Of a DNA stretch of 27,425 bases, positions 1 to 7,629 are shown one piece after another. The DNA is from Firmicutes bacterium UBA911. Its GTDB lineage: Bacteria; Bacillota; Desulfotomaculia; Desulfotomaculales; Desulforudaceae. The stretch is from positions 1 to 27,425 of the forward strand of contig DBEH01000009.1 in assembly GCA_002294005.1 (NCBI GenBank), in the 5' to 3' direction. The number at the start of each line of letters is the position of its first letter. The stretch's first letter is position 1. Both the position numbers and the translations under genes were made by a program. Below the pieces are notes generated by a model. That model did no database searches, was not told the DNA's origin, and saw nothing but the letters and a program-made list of their open reading frames with translations.

Positions 1-114
1 ATTTCTATTCTGCAACAAAGATCCTGGCCATTCGTTGGTCCGATTTCGCTCTTTTGTGGTAGCACCCGGGGTCCGGGTCTGCATGCACCTAATCAGCCGC
101 CCGGAAAGCACCCC

Positions 115-504
115 CTACCTTGCGGAGCACGAATTCGGATCCCGCATGGCCAACGACGCGTCCTCCAGGTCATACTCCTCGGTCGGGATGAAGTCCTCGG
201 CGCCGTAGAAGCTCAGTTCTCTTTCTTTTCGCAGGCGCTTCGAAATCTTTTTGATTTCCGGCAACGATTCGTTCAGTACCAGCGGGAGCATGGCGCGATG
301 CTTTTCCAACACCCGGCCGACATCATGCAGTTTCGGTACCTCCGCTCCGATGGCCCGCAGTACGGCCTTTAGCAACAGTTCCACCATCTCTTGCGCCTCA
401 CGGACCACATCCGAATAGGCTTCGTGGTCACGGTAGAAGCTGAGCGCCCGGAAACGAACCTCGGCCTTTTTCAAATAGGCTGCTGTCAATTCATCCCGCT
501 TCAA
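115..504 (-). CDS. HEPN domain protein of an MNT/HEPN pair, 3' end probably frameshifted
   Basis: This is a small helical HEPN-family protein (about 129 aa). The helix containing YSDVVREAQEMVELLLKAVL followed by PKLHDVG is typical of HEPN proteins paired with minimal nucleotidyltransferases, usually toxin-antitoxin-like pairs. An Rx4H string (RVLEKH) is present, but whether it is a ribonuclease site is unclear. I prefer the TTG at 504: it overlaps the TGA of the upstream gene (TTGA) and has GGGAGGG about 8 nt before it. An ATG at 543 is the alternative. The C-terminus ends abruptly (DPNSCSAR). In another frame the DNA reads EFVLRKV from 136 down to a stop at 89, which is what family members have here, so one base was probably lost near 137-141. 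The family call is good; the function is inferred from the pairing. Confidence 0.7.
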   Translation of the reverse strand: MKRDELTAAYLKKAEVRFRALSFYRDHEAYSDVVREAQEMVELLLKAVLRAIGAEVPKLHDVGRVLEKHRAMLPLVLNESLPEIKKISKRLRKERELSFYGAEDFIPTEEYDLEDASLAMRDPNSCSAR

Positions 505-1028
505 AGGTTCATCCCTCCCAAAAAACCGTCCTTGGTCTGCCATTCCCAGGTGTTGCCGTGCTGGACCCTGCGCGCCCCCGACCGCTGAATCAGTTCCCCG
601 GAGGCCTTAATGATGTGGTCGATTAAACCGGCCGGATCATAGATAACCAGGTGGTTGTCCGCCAGGTCGAAATATACGGGCTGCATCTTCAATGCTTCTT
701 TCCGGCTGAGGATATAGGGGGAGAGTTCGCACAGGATGTCTTCTTCTTCGTATAGTTCCTGTGCCAGAGGTTCGTGCTTCATTTCGATGTTCTCCACAAA
801 CTCCTGCAGGCGGCGGCTGAAGCCCGGAGCCCGGTTCAGGACAATCAGCAAATCAAAATCAGAGTTCAACCGGTTGTCTCCGCGGGCATAAGACCCAAAA
901 ACCGCACAACCCTGCAGCCCTTCACCGTAATAGTCGATGATCTCTCTCAGAACGGCGGCAAGGTAACGGCGGTGGCGCGGGGAAAAGGTTGTCAGGGTCG
1001 GCGGAACACTCTCCAGCAACGGTTTCAC
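501..1028 (-). CDS. MNT-type nucleotidyltransferase (partner of HEPN protein)
   Basis: This is a minimal nucleotidyltransferase of the DNA polymerase beta-like superfamily. The motif GSYARGDNRLNSDFDLLIV fits the GS-x10-DxD pattern, with two metal-binding Asp residues. In MNT/HEPN modules such proteins typically act as the antitoxin by adding nucleotides to the HEPN toxin; that role is inferred here. The body (FSRRLQEFVENIEMKHE, ELYEEEDILCELSPYILSRKEALK) and the tail (NTWEWQTKDGFLGG) look complete. The start is uncertain: GTG at 1028 follows a G-rich site and gives VKPLLESV, near where homologues begin, while an ATG at 1118 with GGAG about 11 nt upstream would add 30 residues. The stop codon overlaps the TTG start of the HEPN gene, implying translational coupling. 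Confidence 0.75.
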   Translation of the reverse strand: MKPLLESVPPTLTTFSPRHRRYLAAVLREIIDYYGEGLQGCAVFGSYARGDNRLNSDFDLLIVLNRAPGFSRRLQEFVENIEMKHEPLAQELYEEEDILCELSPYILSRKEALKMQPVYFDLADNHLVIYDPAGLIDHIIKASGELIQRSGARRVQHGNTWEWQTKDGFLGGMNL

Positions 1029-1232
1029 CACCTTCTTTCCCCCCGGGGTTCTTAGAAAACTAAACTGCTTCACTTCCAAATATAACCCATAACCAGGCCG
1101 GCAACAACCGCAATCCATTAGGAAAAGATCTCCAGATTTCCGTTAGGAGATGGCCACTTTCGAGGGGAAACCACCTGTCGTGGGCTGTAAACCCCCCGCC
1201 GCCGGGCCGTTTGAGCTGCTGATTCTTAATTG

Positions 1233-1262
1233 TGAAGACCCCGTAACTTTTCGGGGTCTTCA
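1233..1262. repeat. 10-bp inverted repeat (hairpin)
   Basis: TGAAGACCCC at 1233-1242 is perfectly complementary to GGGGTCTTCA at 1253-1262, with a 10-nt loop. It lies between the divergent nucleotidyltransferase and sigma-factor genes, about 50 nt before the sigma start. It lacks a T-run on either side, so it is not a convincing terminator. An operator or transcript hairpin is possible. Confidence 0.5.
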
Positions 1263-1310
1263 ACTGTTATATTGGTTAGAGGGATGAACAGGTTTGTTAG
1301 GAGGTACGGG

Positions 1311-1718
1311 ATGGCGGAGACGGCGGTGGCTCCGGATGAGGCCGGCCTAGTGGAGCGTGCCGGACGCGATCTGGAGGCGTTCCTGGAACTCTACGACCGG
1401 CACGTGAACGGGCTGTACCGGTTCGCGTTTTACCGGCTGGGAGACCGGGCCGAAGCCGAGGATGCGGTGTCTCAAACCTTCCTGCAGGCGATACGCTACC
1501 TGGGCCGGTACGAACAGCGGGGCCTCCCGTTCCGCCACTGGTTATACCGCATCGCGGCTGGCGTCATTTCCCGCGCCGCCGGACACCGGCGACGGGAGGT
1601 GCCGCTGGCGGCGGAACATCTCAATACCGGCGCCGGCAACCCGGACGCGCTTCCGGAACGGCTGGATCTGGCGGCGCTGCTCCGGACGATGTCGAGCAGC
1701 GGCAGGACTATGAAGTGA
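1311..1718 (+). pseudogene. ECF-like RNA polymerase sigma factor, truncated after region 2
   Basis: The N-terminal half of a sigma-70 family ECF protein is clear. FLELYDRHVNGLYRFAFYRLGDRAEAEDAVSQTFLQAIRYLGRYEQRGLPFRHWLYRIAAGVISRAAGHRRRE, described here by its segments, contains the region 2 core-binding and -10-recognition helices. ATG 1311 is the likely start because AGGAGG lies at 1299-1304; a TTG at 1272 is also open. The reading frame stops after about 135 aa, just after LDLAALLR, where region 4 (-35 recognition helix-turn-helix) should follow. The remaining codons (TMSSSGRTMK) resemble nothing in the family, and the DNA passes straight into another protein in a different frame. A deletion removing region 4 and the start of the next gene explains this best. 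A functional region-2-only factor is less likely. Confidence 0.65.
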
Positions 1719-2893
1719 CCCTGCGCCGGGCGGCTGCGCCCGACGGTCTGCCTGTGGCCGGAGATGAACTGCGGATCATCGTGTCGCTCTCTATGGACGG
1801 CAGGGTGTACACCGCCTACGGGAACTGGTATCCGGTTGAAGACTCGTTCGCCAGCGGGTTGATCAGATACGAGGAAGCCCTGGAACGCCTGCGCCGGGGC
1901 GAGGGGCTGTTCGAGGCGCGCGGCGGCTACAACCCGGGCGCGGCGGTGATCGAGACGGTGGAGCTGGCCTACCGTTTGGCCTTCGCCCTGGACCACACTC
2001 CTTACCTGGTGCCGGTCGCCGTGTTCCGCGGTGAATTTGCCCCGGACCAAGGCGAACCGCGGCCCTTCGCGGCCTACGTTTCGCTGCTCGAATACCGGAC
2101 CGGGCCTAACGCCGGGAACTTCGTTCTGGACGCGGCGCTGCCGGACGTGCCTGAAACGGCGCGCGGCCTGCGCGAACGGCCGCTCGCGGCCACCGAGGCC
2201 GAACTGCCCGTCCTGGCTTCCCACTTCGGGCTTACCGGGTCACCGGGGGGTGACGGCGTGATCCGCGGCCCGCGGGGCCAGGAATTGGGGCCGACCTCCT
2301 GGGACGGGGGCTGGATTTACTGCGGTCCGGAGGCGTCCACCCAGGCGCCTGAAGCCGCCCGGGTGGATGTGCCGGCGCTGGTGGAGGCGGCGCGCGCCCT
2401 GGCGGCCGGCCTGCCCGCGCTGCCCGGGGAACCGGGGGAGCCGCAGCTTGTGGAATCCGGAAGCGGTGAATGGACCGGGGTCAGAATCCCGCTGCTGTAT
2501 GATGGGTTGCCGGTGGTGGAACCCGACGGCCGGGGTTACTCGTCCCACCTCTGGGTATGGCAGATGGGCACCGACCGGGAGGTGTGGACGGTGAAGTGCT
2601 CATACCCCATGGAGTTTACTGCGGGCGAGGAGATTCCGCTGCTCACGCCGGGCGAAGCCTGGGAGAGACTGCTCCGAAACGAGTCCCTGGTGTACATGGA
2701 CGGGTTCCTTGGGGTGATTCCCGGTGGGCGGTTCGTCGTCCCTGAATCCCGGATCACCCACGTCGATCTGGTCTACCTCCCGCGCCACCCGCAGTTGGCG
2801 CAGTACGACCTGATGTACCGGTTTGCCGGTGAAGCCGCGGTCGGCGGCGACCGGGTCGAATTTGCGGCCTACGTGCACGCCCGGAAGGGATAG
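1715..2893 (+). CDS. Hypothetical two-repeat protein, N-terminally truncated
   Basis: I do not recognise a named family. The 392-aa product contains two related halves. The first runs through DGLPVAG...VYTAYGNWYPVEDSF...YEEALERLRRGEGL and ends near AYRLAF; the second runs through DGLPVVE...VWTVKCSYPMEFT...PGEAWERLLRNESL and ends near VDLVYLP. In the first repeat the similarity begins upstream of the nominal GTG (residues DDVEQRQDYEV are encoded in frame before it). The gene therefore appears to have lost its real start and any signal peptide or membrane anchor. The GTG overlaps the sigma stop as GTGA, with a weak AGGA at 1704-1707, so some translation is possible. Placement behind an ECF sigma gene suggests an extracytoplasmic or anti-sigma-like partner, but this is a guess. 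Confidence 0.55.
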   Translation: MTLRRAAAPDGLPVAGDELRIIVSLSMDGRVYTAYGNWYPVEDSFASGLIRYEEALERLRRGEGLFEARGGYNPGAAVIETVELAYRLAFALDHTPYLVPVAVFRGEFAPDQGEPRPFAAYVSLLEYRTGPNAGNFVLDAALPDVPETARGLRERPLAATEAELPVLASHFGLTGSPGGDGVIRGPRGQELGPTSWDGGWIYCGPEASTQAPEAARVDVPALVEAARALAAGLPALPGEPGEPQLVESGSGEWTGVRIPLLYDGLPVVEPDGRGYSSHLWVWQMGTDREVWTVKCSYPMEFTAGEEIPLLTPGEAWERLLRNESLVYMDGFLGVIPGGRFVVPESRITHVDLVYLPRHPQLAQYDLMYRFAGEAAVGGDRVEFAAYVHARKG

Positions 2894-3082
2894 CAGGGGA
2901 CGCGGGGATAGGTTTCGTGTATTCTGAATTATTCTGAATATTAGTCGGAGGCAAACAGGAGAAGGGTATGGCTGAGCCGAATAGATAATTCGCGATGCCT
3001 TGATGCCAAAAGCAACCAGTCCCGGTCGCCGCCCCGTTCGGCCGCCGCTTGGCGGTTGCTGTGTCACAAGGGGATTACCCAT

Positions 3083-3580
3083 ATGAATCAACGGCTTATT
3101 GGCAGGGAGATTTTCTGGGCCGCGGCGCTGATACTGTTCTTATGGGTGGCCTCCATGCTGCTCCGCTGGCTGCAGCTGATGGTCGCGGTTGAGTACGGCC
3201 TGGTCGGCGTATTCCTGGCGGCGGTGCTGATGGTGCGTGTGCTGTTCGGCGTCCTGTTGGGTTTACCCTGGCTTTTTGAGCGCTGGGATACACATACGGG
3301 TTTCAACTGGTCCAAACTCTTGGTTCAGGGTCTTCCCGCCTTGGTGCTGGCCATTCCCATGCTGTTGATCATGCGGATCTTTGACCTCAGCGAAGCCCAG
3401 GTAAGCTATCTTCCCTGGGAAGCAATGAAAAACCACGCCCCGGGTCAGTTCGTGGTGTACTTGGCGTCCGTGTGGTTCGGGAAGGTGCTGGTGGACAGCG
3501 CCAAAGGCTTCAAGCGTCCCGCCTGCCGGCGGAACCGGTCCGCGCGGTTCAGGCCGCCCCCCAAGATCGGATGGTCCTAG
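3083..3580 (+). CDS. Hypothetical polytopic membrane protein
   Basis: This is an unrecognised 165-aa protein with four likely membrane segments: FWAAALILFLWVASMLL, a long hydrophobic stretch around VGVFLAAVLMVRVLFGVLLG, LPALVLAIPMLLIMRIF, and FVVYLASVWFGKVLV. The C-terminus is basic (RPACRRNRSARFRPPPK), suggesting it lies in the cytoplasm. ATG 3083 is chosen over an upstream in-frame start at 3056 because AAGGGGA lies about 9 nt before it. It converges on the pyrophosphatase gene, leaving only 6 bp between the two stop codons. No catalytic motif is visible, and function is unknown. Confidence 0.6.
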   Translation: MNQRLIGREIFWAAALILFLWVASMLLRWLQLMVAVEYGLVGVFLAAVLMVRVLFGVLLGLPWLFERWDTHTGFNWSKLLVQGLPALVLAIPMLLIMRIFDLSEAQVSYLPWEAMKNHAPGQFVVYLASVWFGKVLVDSAKGFKRPACRRNRSARFRPPPKIGWS

Positions 3581-3586
3581 ACAGGC

Positions 3587-5233
3587 CTACCGCTCCCGCA
3601 GGGCGGTGGCAATCCGGGGAATGAAGTCCTTCTTGCGGGAGAGCACCCGGGGCACAAAGCATTTGCCGTCCTCGACCTTGACTCCGAAGGCGTGGCCGAC
3701 GATTTCCCGCTCGGGCCCCTCGACCCAGATCTCCTCGCCCTTGCCGGACAGCGGGTTGGTGATCAGGAGCACTAAGAGGTCATAGCCCCCCGCCCGGCAG
3801 AGCTTCTCCATTTCGCCCTTGATCTCCGCCTCCCGGGCCTGGATCTTGGAGTCGTCCAGGACCATGATCTGGTTCACCCCGATCTTTTTCCCCGCCAGGT
3901 GGTATTCCTTGAAGTCCAGCGTGATGATCTCCTGGGCGGGGATACCTTCGGCGGTAACGCTGACCGCCAGCAATTCCTTGCCGTACTCGGCCAGGCTCAG
4001 CCCGGCCATCTCGCTCAAGCGGTGGGCCATCACGTGGTCCTTGTCGGTGGTGGTGGACAGGGTCAGGAGCAGGGTGTCCGACAGGATGCCCGAGAGGAGC
4101 GCGCCCGCGATCTCGGGGGGAACCTCCACCTGATGCAGGCAAAGCTGCGTGGCCACGATGGTGCAAGTGCTCCCGACCGGCTCGTTGTAGACGGTGATCG
4201 GCTTGATGGTCGAGATGTCCCCGACGCGGTGGTGGTCGATGATCTCCAGGATATCGGCCTGCTCGATGTCGGCCACGGCCTGGGAGATCTCGTTGTGGTC
4301 CACCAGGATCACCTGTTTCTGCACGGGGTTCAAGAGGTCGCTCCGGGTGATGATCCCGATCAGCCGGTCGTCCTCGTCCACCACCATGGCGCAGCGGCAA
4401 TCCGACTCCACCATCTGCCGCTTGACCTCGCTGACGGTGGTGTCCAGTTCGGCCACCGGCACGTTGGGGGACATGATGTGCGACACCGGGCGGCAGAGGC
4501 TCACCAACTGGGCCGTGGCGAAGGTGCGGTAGGGGGAACTGATCACCAACGCCTGGTGGCGCCGGGCCAACTTCAGGACCTCCTCGCTCACGTCGTGGTC
4601 CCCGGTGACGATCAGGGCGGCGCACCCGCCCTTGATCAGGTCCTTCTGGATGTCCGTCCGGTCCCCCAGGATGGCGATGTCGCCCTTCTTTACCCGGTTC
4701 AGCGTGGTAACCTTCTGGGAGGCGGCCACGAACACGTCCCCCCCGAGCGTGGTCACCCGGCCGGTGTTGGCGAGCACCTTCCCCTGCAGGGCCGAAATCA
4801 GGAGGTGCAGTTCGACCGGGCTGATGGAAAGCCCCTCGATGTCGAGCCGCTCCGCGAAGAACACCGCCAGGTGCTGCGTATCCACGATTCCGAGCAGCCG
4901 GCCGTCCTCGTCCACGACCGGAAGGCTCCGGATGTGCTTCTCTTTGATGAGGTTGGCGGCGTCGAGGATGGAGTCCCGGGGCGAAATGGAGATCGGCCGG
5001 CTTAAGTCCATGTCGGCGACCGTGGCCGCGACGCCGGCGACCTGCAGCAGCGGTTCCAGGCTGAAACGCTCCAGGATGTATTCCGTTTCCGGGTTCAGCG
5101 CGCCGGCCGCGCACGGCACGTAAACCTGGGTATCGTCCAGGATGTTCTTGAAGTAGGCGTAACCGATCGCCGCGCAAACGCTGTCGCTGTCCGGAGAGCG
5201 GTGGCCGATCACCAGCACCCGTTTTCGTTTCAC
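3587..5233 (-). CDS. ppaC: Manganese-dependent inorganic pyrophosphatase with CBS and DRTGG domains
   Basis: This is a family II inorganic pyrophosphatase (548 aa), which hydrolyses cytosolic pyrophosphate to phosphate and so pulls biosynthetic reactions forward. The N-terminal DHH motif is GHRSPDSDS; further metal-site motifs are VDHNE and IIDHH, and the C-terminal DHHA2 domain ends with SRKKDFIPR, the substrate-binding loop. Between the halves lie a CBS motif (ISPRDSILDAANLI...RSLPVVDEDGRLLGIV), a DRTGG-type domain (around GDVFVAASQKV...GDRTDIQ) and a second CBS motif (VDEDDRLIGIITRSDLL). CBS-DRTGG pyrophosphatases are regulated by adenine nucleotides including diadenosine polyphosphates. 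GTG 5233 is chosen as start because AAGGGGG lies about 9 nt upstream and the length matches the family; a longer open frame continues to 5398 without similarity. Confidence 0.92.
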   Translation of the reverse strand: MKRKRVLVIGHRSPDSDSVCAAIGYAYFKNILDDTQVYVPCAAGALNPETEYILERFSLEPLLQVAGVAATVADMDLSRPISISPRDSILDAANLIKEKHIRSLPVVDEDGRLLGIVDTQHLAVFFAERLDIEGLSISPVELHLLISALQGKVLANTGRVTTLGGDVFVAASQKVTTLNRVKKGDIAILGDRTDIQKDLIKGGCAALIVTGDHDVSEEVLKLARRHQALVISSPYRTFATAQLVSLCRPVSHIMSPNVPVAELDTTVSEVKRQMVESDCRCAMVVDEDDRLIGIITRSDLLNPVQKQVILVDHNEISQAVADIEQADILEIIDHHRVGDISTIKPITVYNEPVGSTCTIVATQLCLHQVEVPPEIAGALLSGILSDTLLLTLSTTTDKDHVMAHRLSEMAGLSLAEYGKELLAVSVTAEGIPAQEIITLDFKEYHLAGKKIGVNQIMVLDDSKIQAREAEIKGEMEKLCRAGGYDLLVLLITNPLSGKGEEIWVEGPEREIVGHAFGVKVEDGKCFVPRVLSRKKDFIPRIATALRER

Positions 5234-5318
5234 CGGTAAAAACCCCCTTTTCGGGCACAGTGGGTGATTCCGCCGGGAATACTTCTGGAGCCGGGGTGCT
5301 GAATCCTGCCGGGCGGCG

Positions 5319-5365
5319 GGGACAATTTGGCCTGCCCCCTTCGCGGGGGCAGGCCAAATTGTCCC
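5319..5365. repeat. Perfect 21-bp inverted repeat, REP-like
   Basis: The left arm at 5319-5339 (starting GGGACAATTTGGCC) is exactly complementary to the right arm at 5345-5365 (ending GGCCAAATTGTCCC); the loop is TTCGC. It lies between the serpin stop and the pyrophosphatase start, both read on the minus strand. Neither strand has a following T-run, so a classical terminator is doubtful. The GGGACA core is shared with the palindrome at 9782, which suggests a dispersed repeat family. Confidence 0.8.
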
Positions 5366-5451
5366 TAAGTCTCCGGCGCGGGGTGCGGTTCTCGCCAAAT
5401 CGTTCCCGGTTCTCAGGCGGCACGGGAGCGGGCGGCGCCCATCGAGCGGCG

Positions 5452-7008
5452 CTACGGGTTCGCCACAGACCCCATAAACAATACGGTATCGGTCTTTTTG
5501 TCGACAATGGCGAATAAGAAGGGCCGGTCGACCACCATGTTGAAAGGCTCATCGAGGCCGGCGCTGGTCAGCTTAATCGAAATGGAGGTTACCGCCGCCG
5601 CCTCCGTGCCTCTTTCGTCAACATCCACAACGGCTTTGTGCTTCACTTCGCCGATGTAGGCCCGGGACGGAGGCGTGAAGAGCTTGGAGAAGTCGGCGGC
5701 ATTCGGCTGAAAGGCGATCCCCATGCCCATACCGCTCAAGATTTCGTTCAGCGTTTTCTCGTACTCGATACTGAAGCGCGGCAGGGAAACCCGGCCCTCC
5801 TTGGTGGCGAAACGGGACTGCCACTTCGCCCAGTTGTCGGCGTTCAGGTTCCGTTGGAATTCCTCCAGGTTCGAATCCCGGCTGGGTAGGAAGATGTACA
5901 TCCCGGCGCTTTGGTCCTTGCCGTAGGGCAGTTCAAGCGCCTCAAATTTGGCGTCCCGGAAGTAGCGGAAATCGCCGGACTGCGACATCATCGGCACCTG
6001 CTTCTGGGCGCGGCCGGCCGGATAAAACGGCTGATCCCGGGTTTCCGCCCTGTCAAGCTCCGTGGTCCACGTGCCCAGGAAGTAGATGGCGTTGATCAAA
6101 TACATCACGTCGTCCGGGTCGACGCGGTCGATGATGCCGTCGATCTTGCCGTTGGTTTGGTCCTGCACCCACTTGTTGATCACCGCCGGGGCTTCGGGGG
6201 CGTTGAAGTCGAGCTTGGCGATCTCGGCGCCGTAGTAGCGCTTTACGGTTTCCAGGAACTCGGCCACAAACACGACGTCCTGCTTGGCCCACAGCGAGTT
6301 GGCGACATCGAGTTTCACCCCGGGGGCCGGGGAGTTCAGGGCCTTGAGCAGGGCCTGGTTGGCTTTGTTCAGGTCTTCGACCGGCACTCCCTGCACGCCG
6401 AGCACTTCGGCCATCGCCTTTTTGGTTTGGGTGTCCGCCCCGTTGTAGACCATGCTCAGGGCCAGGGCCACACTTGCCGGGGACACGAAGATGTTTTCGC
6501 CGGCGTCCTCTTTGGCCAGGGCGGCGAAAAGGTTGAAGCCGAAGTCCTTCGTCGTGCCGGCCGCCGGCGGCGCCGGGGGTTTCTTGCCGGTTCCAGGCAC
6601 GCCGGGGCGGGTGATGACCACGGTCCTGCCGGCGGGTTTCCACTCCACCTTGCAGTCCAGCGCCTCGGCCACGAAGCGGAACGGCACCATGGTGCGGCCG
6701 TCGACTATCCTGGCGGGTACGTCGAGCAGGTGGGTCTGCCCGTTGACATAGGCCGTCCGCGCGCCGACGTGCAGCCTGACGCTCGCCTGGCCGGCGGCGA
6801 CATCAATTATGCCTTGGTAATACGTTACCTGTGCGCCTATCGCTTCAAACACCGCCCTCAGGGGCACCAGAGTGCGCCCATTGTCGATCGCCCCGGCGGT
6901 TTCCAGCGGCTTTCCGTCCAGGACCACCGTGGGGCCTGCCGCATAAGTGACACCTCCCAACATCAGGCACATTGCCAGTACGAGAGCCAAAACCAGAAAC
7001 TTGCGCAT
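5452..7008 (-). CDS. Exported serpin with N-terminal copper amine oxidase-like domain
   Basis: This 518-aa protein starts with a signal peptide (MRKFLVLALVLAMCLMLGGV, then TYAA). Two copper-amine-oxidase N-terminal-type segments follow (TLVPLRAVFEAIGAQV and TMVPFRFVAEALDCKVEW), then a Pro-rich linker (GTGKKPPAPPAAG) and a complete serpin domain from about residue 155. Serpins trap proteases by a suicide mechanism. The hinge ERGTEAAAV matches the inhibitory type (P17 Glu, P15 Gly, P14 Thr, Ala at P12-P10), and the end DRPFLFAIVDKKTDTVLFMGSVANP is the serpin signature. By count the scissile bond would be near K-L-T-S. ATG 7008 has AAGGGGGAT upstream; the open frame reaches 7107 without support. 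It is probably secreted or wall-associated and could protect the cell from exogenous or its own proteases. The family call is secure; the target is unknown. Confidence 0.92.
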   Translation of the reverse strand: MRKFLVLALVLAMCLMLGGVTYAAGPTVVLDGKPLETAGAIDNGRTLVPLRAVFEAIGAQVTYYQGIIDVAAGQASVRLHVGARTAYVNGQTHLLDVPARIVDGRTMVPFRFVAEALDCKVEWKPAGRTVVITRPGVPGTGKKPPAPPAAGTTKDFGFNLFAALAKEDAGENIFVSPASVALALSMVYNGADTQTKKAMAEVLGVQGVPVEDLNKANQALLKALNSPAPGVKLDVANSLWAKQDVVFVAEFLETVKRYYGAEIAKLDFNAPEAPAVINKWVQDQTNGKIDGIIDRVDPDDVMYLINAIYFLGTWTTELDRAETRDQPFYPAGRAQKQVPMMSQSGDFRYFRDAKFEALELPYGKDQSAGMYIFLPSRDSNLEEFQRNLNADNWAKWQSRFATKEGRVSLPRFSIEYEKTLNEILSGMGMGIAFQPNAADFSKLFTPPSRAYIGEVKHKAVVDVDERGTEAAAVTSISIKLTSAGLDEPFNMVVDRPFLFAIVDKKTDTVLFMGSVANP

Positions 7009-7100
7009 GCCGATCCCCCTTTGAAATAATTTATTTACGATAGAGACGCACGAGTTCCGGATGTGGTTTAGGAGTGTGGAGAGAAAATGGATAGTCCCGA

Positions 7101-7259
7101 TTGGCAATTTCTAACCTAAATATAGCCGTAATAGCAGTGGTTTTTTTCCTGGGAGCAGCTATTATTCATTGCCGGGAACGTGATAAAATAATGGTGTTTC
7201 TTGATGTTTTTATGGCGTTCTGGTCCGGCCTATTTTTAATTCAAATGCTCTGGCGATGA
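7101..7259 (+). CDS. Possible small two-helix membrane protein (52 aa)
   Basis: The roughly 300-bp stretch between the serpin and azlD is more AT-rich than its surroundings and holds this open frame on the plus strand, opposite to both neighbours. It reads as two hydrophobic segments (IAVIAVVFFLGAAII and FLDVFMAFWSGLFLIQML) joined by a charged loop, CRERDKIM. The composition looks protein-like rather than random. The only start is TTG 7101, because an in-frame TAG lies at 7092. The nearest purine-rich site (GGAGAG at about 7078) is too far for a good ribosome binding site, so this may be a remnant of a longer gene. I recognise no family. Otherwise I see nothing certain in 7009-7311; no strong serpin promoter was found. 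Confidence 0.3.
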   Translation: MAISNLNIAVIAVVFFLGAAIIHCRERDKIMVFLDVFMAFWSGLFLIQMLWR

Positions 7260-7311
7260 TTGATTGCGGGCAACAGTTCGCAATTGGGTTCTGGCCGGCC
7301 AGGCCCTTAAC

Positions 7312-7629
7312 TTACGGCATTACGGCCTGGAGCAAGATGGCGGCCGCCAGCCCGACGCCGACTGTGAGCGGGAGGTTCTTGGTCTTCACCGCCACCAGGA
7401 AGCAGGGGACGGCGGCCAGCAGGTGCTGGTTCCGGATGGTCAGGTCGAAGGCCCCGCCGCGCAGGAGCAGTTCCGGGGCTAAAAGAGCGGCCAGCACCGC
7501 CACCGGCACGAAGCGCAGCCAGCGGATGAAACCCTCCGGGATCCTCATCCGGGCCAGCACCGCCAGGGGCAAGGCCCGCGGCAGGTAGGTGGCCGCGCCC
7601 ATGGCGGCGATTATCCAGAGCTTTTCCAT
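7312..7629 (-). CDS. azlD: Branched-chain amino acid transport protein AzlD
   Basis: This is a 105-aa hydrophobic protein of the AzlD family with about four membrane segments (LWIIAAMGAATYLPRALPL, FVPVAVLAALLAPELLL, HLLAAVPCFLVAVKT, VGVGLAAAILLQAV). AzlD is the small partner of AzlC; together they export branched-chain amino acids or analogues through the cytoplasmic membrane. The motif TYLPRALPL near the N-terminus is typical. ATG 7629 follows a GGGGTGGG stretch; a GTG at 7638 is the alternative. The start lies inside the end of azlC (about 19 bp overlap), so the two are translated together. Their position divergent to the ilv-leu operon supports a role in branched-chain amino acid balance. 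Confidence 0.85.
   Translation of the reverse strand: MEKLWIIAAMGAATYLPRALPLAVLARMRIPEGFIRWLRFVPVAVLAALLAPELLLRGGAFDLTIRNQHLLAAVPCFLVAVKTKNLPLTVGVGLAAAILLQAVMP

Noticed and set aside
64..78. ACCCGG/CCGGGT hairpin beyond the HEPN gene as its terminator
   Set aside because: The stem is 6 bp with a 3-nt loop and no T-tract on the minus strand.
1060..1263. Minus-strand frame of 67 codons between the nucleotidyltransferase and the sigma gene
   Set aside because: It has no ribosome binding site, a composition without family signs, and runs through the 1233-1262 hairpin.
3780..5552. Long minus-strand open frame (590 codons) overlapping the pyrophosphatase gene
   Set aside because: It is a shadow frame in GC-rich DNA: the product is Arg/Gly/Pro-rich without motifs, and the overlapping pyrophosphatase has every family motif.
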